This document shows, in pieces, positions 40,101-46,100 of a stretch of DNA of 64,000 nucleotides (position 1 is the stretch's first letter; the number at the start of each line of letters is the position of its first letter). The DNA is from Ctena decussata. Lineage: Eukaryota; Mollusca; Bivalvia; Lucinida; Lucinidae. The notes beneath the pieces were generated by a model. That model saw only the letters and a list, made by a program, of their open reading frames with translations, was not told the DNA's origin and made no database searches. The stretch covers positions 23,450,460-23,514,459 of the forward strand of contig OZ022500.1 of NCBI GenBank assembly GCA_963989385.1. Direction: 5' to 3'. The position numbers were made by a program, and so were the translations under genes.

Positions 40101-43100
40101 TTTACTGATGCTGCTATTCACATATACTTCCCTTTGAACAAGCTAACCAATATCAGTTTTTCGTTGTATTTCTTAATGCGCGCACTCATCCTTGATGTTT
40201 GTGCTGTTAACAAACTCACTTACAATACTGTTTACGTTGCAAAACCGTACTTTTTTTTTTAATATTTTACAGAATGTGGAATACGTCCTGCGTTTACTCC
40301 ACCATTACTGAGGATAGTTGGAGGTGATCTTGCTGACCCAAATGCCTGGCCCTGGCATGTATCTTTACATGGAGGAATGGATATGAAATATTTCTGTGGG
40401 GGCTCACTGCTGGCAGAAAGATGGATTCTTACGGCTGGGCATTGTATTGGCGGGTACGTTATTGCAATATTACTGCAATGGATTGGCGATTCTGTTGCGC
40501 AGTTTGTTGCATTAGGTGTGTATACTGCTATTGCAACGTACATGTATGATGTAAAGTTTTGCGAGTTGGGGCATGGTAGAAAGCTTAAGAAAGCCTTTTG
40601 ATTTTCTCGAAGGAGCCAAAATGCACATGGAAAACAAGGTAGTTTCTGTGGAATTCATAGCAATCATTATGAGATCATGATTGTACTTCTGATAACTGGG
40701 AATATCGTCTCGAGTCTTTCAATATCCCAGCTCGTGACATTCCCAAATATCAGTTTGGTGAGTAAACTCGGGTTCAAGGTCCCACCAAAACGTAAGTCAT
40801 GCAATAGCGAGTTATTCTAGAGAATTTATCAAAATGAGAAACGAGCGATTTGAAGAACTATCTCATTCCATCTTCTAGACTGAACAGTTTGAACAGGTCA
40901 GGGGTTCATTCGTCACAGTTTTGCTTTTTCTGAAGTCGCAAAATCGTCACGTTACGCAAAAGAAATGAGCCGCGACACGAGAAAACCAACAATGTGGTTG
41001 TGCGCCCAGCGCAGACTCAGATCAGCCTGGGCATCCGCCCAGTATGATCAGAGTCTTCGTTAAGTGCTCAAATGGTAGCTAAGAGCCTGAGCTACCTCCA
41101 TGCGGACAGCGAATACTCTGATCAGACTGGGCGGATGCCCAGGCTGATCTGAGTCTGCGCTGGGCGCACAACCACATTGTTGGTTTTGTCGTGTCGCGGC
41201 TCAAATATCATAGCAAAATTCAACTCCCAGCGTGTTTAAAGCGTTCTTCTTGGAAGATAAAATAACATATTCAGTCTTTTCGTGCTTTTAGTGCGATTAT
41301 ATTTTCAAAGTTTTGCCAGAACCTAAATATATAGCGGAAAATGTCCCTTTTGGCGTTGAAAGAAACGACGTTATCGGAACAGGGGATATTATTTAACAAA
41401 TCTACTTTAAGAAAACTTACTCTGTGAAAACTTAAAATAACAGGAAAACTCAATGTAAACATGTTTCATTAAACATACACTGCTCAAAATATTTAAAGGA
41501 ACAGCAGCTATTTTCCCATCGACATTACTACAACATATACCCAGTTCAACTGCCCATAAATCTGACCGCCAGTGAGCAAGAAGTCGTATCCTTTTGCAGC
41601 AATTTAAAGAATGATCGAAGTTTCAGACAACAAGAATTTAATACAAATGATGGCCTGGCTATTTCCATGGATCGAATTTTGCAATTTTCGAAATTTCTGA
41701 AATTGAGGCATTTTGCTGGAAGTCTATTAACTCTCATGAGCTTCATTTTAAAGTGATCTTTTCAAACGGACCACCTCATAAGACACCTAGTTTCATAGAC
41801 AAAATGAACGTTTTGACTTTGGTTGAAATTTTCAGATTTTTCACATGTTCTGAAAATTTACAATTTTTTACCAGAATTCCAATTTTACAAAAATCTCTCC
41901 ATGGACATTGGCAGGACAAATATAGAAACAAAACTTGTGCTATCAGTAATATCGACCCTCTTTGAAAATTTGCAAAATAAATGGAAATTCCGTGTCTTTG
42001 TTGATCGAAAGTACATGACCTCAAAGTGAAGATGAGTTGCACTATCATCTATGGAAAAATATTATGTGCTCCTTTAAATAGTTTGAGCAGTGTATAAAAC
42101 CCCATATATATTTTCGGAGGTGTTGTTTGTTTGTCTAAGCTTTTATGTAAAAAAACAACAACCAATATTCAATTGCAAATGCAAAGTCGTATTTGCCTGA
42201 ATCGACACAACATGCGAAAATATTTGAGCCGCGACGCGAGAAAACCAACAATGTGGTTGGGCGCCCAGCGCAGACTCAGATCAGTCTGGGGATTTGCCCA
42301 CTCTGATCAGACTCTTTGCTAAGCGCTTAAAGGCTAGCTAAGGGTCCAAGCTACCTTCATACCAACTAAATGTTTTGTACCACTTAAGAAACTGAGGGTG
42401 AGGTTGGGCCTGTAAAATCGATTTAAGCCCCCCAGTAATTCATTACTGACCGTTCCAAGGCGGTAGTTCTGTTGTGGTTCTCTGTTGCCTGTTTTTGGTG
42501 TCAGAGTTTCTGTGATGTTTTACCTTATGTATGTTCTTATTATTTTTGGTTCGGTTTGGGTTGCTGAGTGGCCACCTTTTGGGAACAAGCTGCTCACTCG
42601 GTTGGCCATATGTTCTCTGTATCTTGATTATTTGTAATCTTAGTTGTTTCCAACTATGGTTTGAGGGCTGGATTTGGATTTTGATTGTTTCAGTTCCTGG
42701 TCTTTGCATACTTTTTACTCTGATCAGACTGGGCGGATGCCCAGGCTGATCTGAGTCTGCGCTGGGCGCACAACCACTTTGTTGGTTTTGTCGTGTCGCG
42801 GCTCATTTGAAAGAAGTAATAATGCGTGACAATTGTCACACTGCAAAATGTTATAAAACGCAAAATGTTATAAAATTTATAGCAACGCAAAATGTTATAA
42901 CTTTGTAAAGCTTCATTGAAAGCCTCTTGACTGGCAGCTCGTACTTTGGTATAAAATTTATTTCCATTCTTTTAAGGAGAGCAAACCAAATCTTTTAGCG
43001 CTACTTATTTTGCATAAAAACGTTAAACCGTGACATTTTCACGACGTCATAGGAAAAGACGTATTTGTTTCACGCTCAAAATAGAACCTTTCTGAGTTTA

Positions 43101-46100
43101 AGAAAATGCTGAACTTCTTTCCTGCACGCAAACTGAAAATTTTGGTTTGGCTTATTCCACTTTAAGACGCGGATTAAACTGATGGAGCTTGCCTTTCCAT
43201 TCGTTTGATAGTTATAATTTGGCCACAGAGAACTTTCACAAAACTACACTCGTGGAGTTTGGTCAAAATTCTCTGTGGTCAAGTGAGTATCAGTTGTTCG
43301 CGCAATCTCTAAATTGTCTCCTTACTCGAGCAGGTTTGGTTGCAGCTGTAAAAAGTGTTCCGTGCTTCATCATAGCGCAGATTTTATTTGTATTCCCAGT
43401 GTGATAATGGGCCCATACTGGCAGTTTTAAGGTCGCTGAAGTCATCGCTAGAAAGAGGCGTTTGCAGTTAACAGATTTGAAAACTATATTGCTACAAATA
43501 CTTTGCTCTTTATGAAAAGTCGCCATCAAACCGAAACTTCGATTTTCGTTCTTGTAATTAACATGAAATTAAATAACTTGGGAGTAGTTATTTCTTTGGG
43601 AAAATCTGAAGTTTCTGTTGAAAGAAATTCAGTTTGTAATGTCTCTGTAAAACTGACAGAGCATGATATAAACCAATGACGTCATTTATCTGAAAGGATA
43701 GCAATTATCATACTGATGTCTAAGTGACGTCATCGAGACGTTATTCTGCCAAGGTACTAAGCACAACAATGAGCCATTCAATAGCTGCTATGGTAACAAA
43801 TCTATGGCGTCATCTCAACGGTTGTTCGAGAGGAAAGAATGGAATACAGTGTTTGCCGTGCTCTCCTTGTATTATAAGTGGGATGCTACGAGGGTCGTTC
43901 ATTTAATCGTGTCACTAATGACCAACTATACCGCGTGGCTGTAAGAAGCACGTGGAAACTTCGGTGATTTCACGGGCAAGTGATTTTCTATAATAGGATG
44001 AAATTTCGGTCTAATCCGTTAAGTCTTTCAAAAGTTATTGAAAGTTTAAGTTGGTTCTGTCATATACACTCAACCACACTCAAACCTTACTGTATGCAAA
44101 ATGAAAAACAAAACACGCTTTGAAATTAGGGCCTACATTAAAGGTCGCGTTGGTCTAAATGTTTCATTTTCACAGATATATAGTGAGCTGTGTCAGATAC
44201 ATATGGCATCTGTTGTCTCTAAATGTCAGTTTTCAGGTGGCATAAAAATTTAAAGGTGGTAAAACTGACCAGAAAGATGAGCCCCGTCCCGACCAGCCAA
44301 GAAAAGCTGCTGGTCATTGCCAAAAGAATTAAAAGCGCGGCAAAAGTTTTGTATGCGGTATTTTTTAATTGCGATGGACCCATTGTTCAAATTCCCGTAC
44401 CAGATGGCAAGACAATCACAGGTAGATTTTATAAGAATGGCGCGTTGTCAAAAGTAAAGGCACACTATGAAATACGCAGACCTGCAACCGGTTTTAGAGG
44501 TCTGTGTCTTATCCATGACAACGCACCTGCTCACAAGTGTGTTCTTGTCCAAGACTTCTTGAAAGAGGAAAATGTAGTTCAGCTCTTTCACCCACCATAT
44601 TCGCCAGACCTTAGTCCCTGCGACTTTTTACTGTTTCCTTTACTAAAGAAAACCCTTTCTGGTCGTCGTTATGAATCCCGAAGTGAACTTGGTAGTGCAA
44701 TTCACCAGTGTCTTCAGGGTAAACATAGAAAGGCCTACTTCTCTGCCTTTACAGAATGGATTTCGAAACTTGAAAAGTGTGTTTCCGTCAAGGGAGAATA
44801 CTTCGAAGGGTTGAAGTAAACGAAATGTAAATTGGATTGAAAAAAGCGTTCTGTATAACCCCAATGACAACATCAAATGAACGCCCCTCGTACCTGAAAT
44901 TTTTATAATGGCAAAGTGTGATTTTCTCAAACCTATTATCCATTTTCAAATTATTTAATTTTCGATTGTATGTGTTCTTTGTTTTCAAGAGCAACCTTTA
45001 TAAATCTTAACTTGGTATTTGTTTTCAGATATTTTCATCGCGAGCCTACAAGTATGACTATAAAAGTTGGTCAACCTAGACGAGACACGTACTCACCATA
45101 CTTACAAACTCATTATGCTGAACGCCTATATCTTCACCCAGGGTATAATAAAGATACGGTGAATAATGATATAGCTCTTATACTGTTGAAAGACCCTGTA
45201 CGCTTCAACGACCATGTTCGACCAATCTGCCTCCCACAGTCAAAGGAGAAGATTCCTGTTGGAACCCGATGCACTGCTATCGGTTGGGGAAAAAGGAACG
45301 AACAAGGTAAATATCGTTTGCACAAGGATAAAGACATTTAAAGTCAAACACGTATCGCGACACACCAATCAGTTTCCTATTCTATTGCTGATAAAGGAAA
45401 GGCATACCAAATTCTTCTTTTGATAGTAGCCACTGGTACTGTTGTTGGCGGAATTTTAACCTGCCAAGTAATCAAATATTAGACTAAGTCTGTTAAAGTC
45501 GTTTTCCTTGACAAATAATTGTATGGCAGCCAACCCGACATTGTGTAGCCACATACCCTTGCGACCTGTTTTCAGAACTTATTTGATAATTGAGTCGCGA
45601 CACGACAAAACCAACAAAGTGGTATGTGCGCCCAGCACAGACTCAGATCAGTCTGGGCATCCGCATGGACGGTAGCTTAGACACTTAGATACCCTTAGAT
45701 TATTTAAGGTGGTGATTTGTGGTGAATACAAAAATCTGCATAAAACCATAAAGAATTAACGTACCTCCCTGAAAGTTTGCTGAATTCTTATTTTAGTTGT
45801 TCTCTACAGTTTAGAATGTAGAAAGAGGGACATGTGGTAAAAATGTTTTATATGGAAAAATCAAAATCAACTTCGTTCTTGAAAATATATTTAGCTCTGA
45901 AGTTTCTTTAATGCATTAAAAAGAGCGTCCTAGCAATTATTTGTTCGAACTCTTTCTCAAATTTGTAAGGTAGACCAGATGAAAACAGTCACTTTTTCTC
46001 AAATGTTTGACCATGTATGGTGCATGTACACTGCATGCATTAATTAAATACAGGTAAAGCAGTTATACCTTTATCATACTCGCAGTATACCATAAAATTT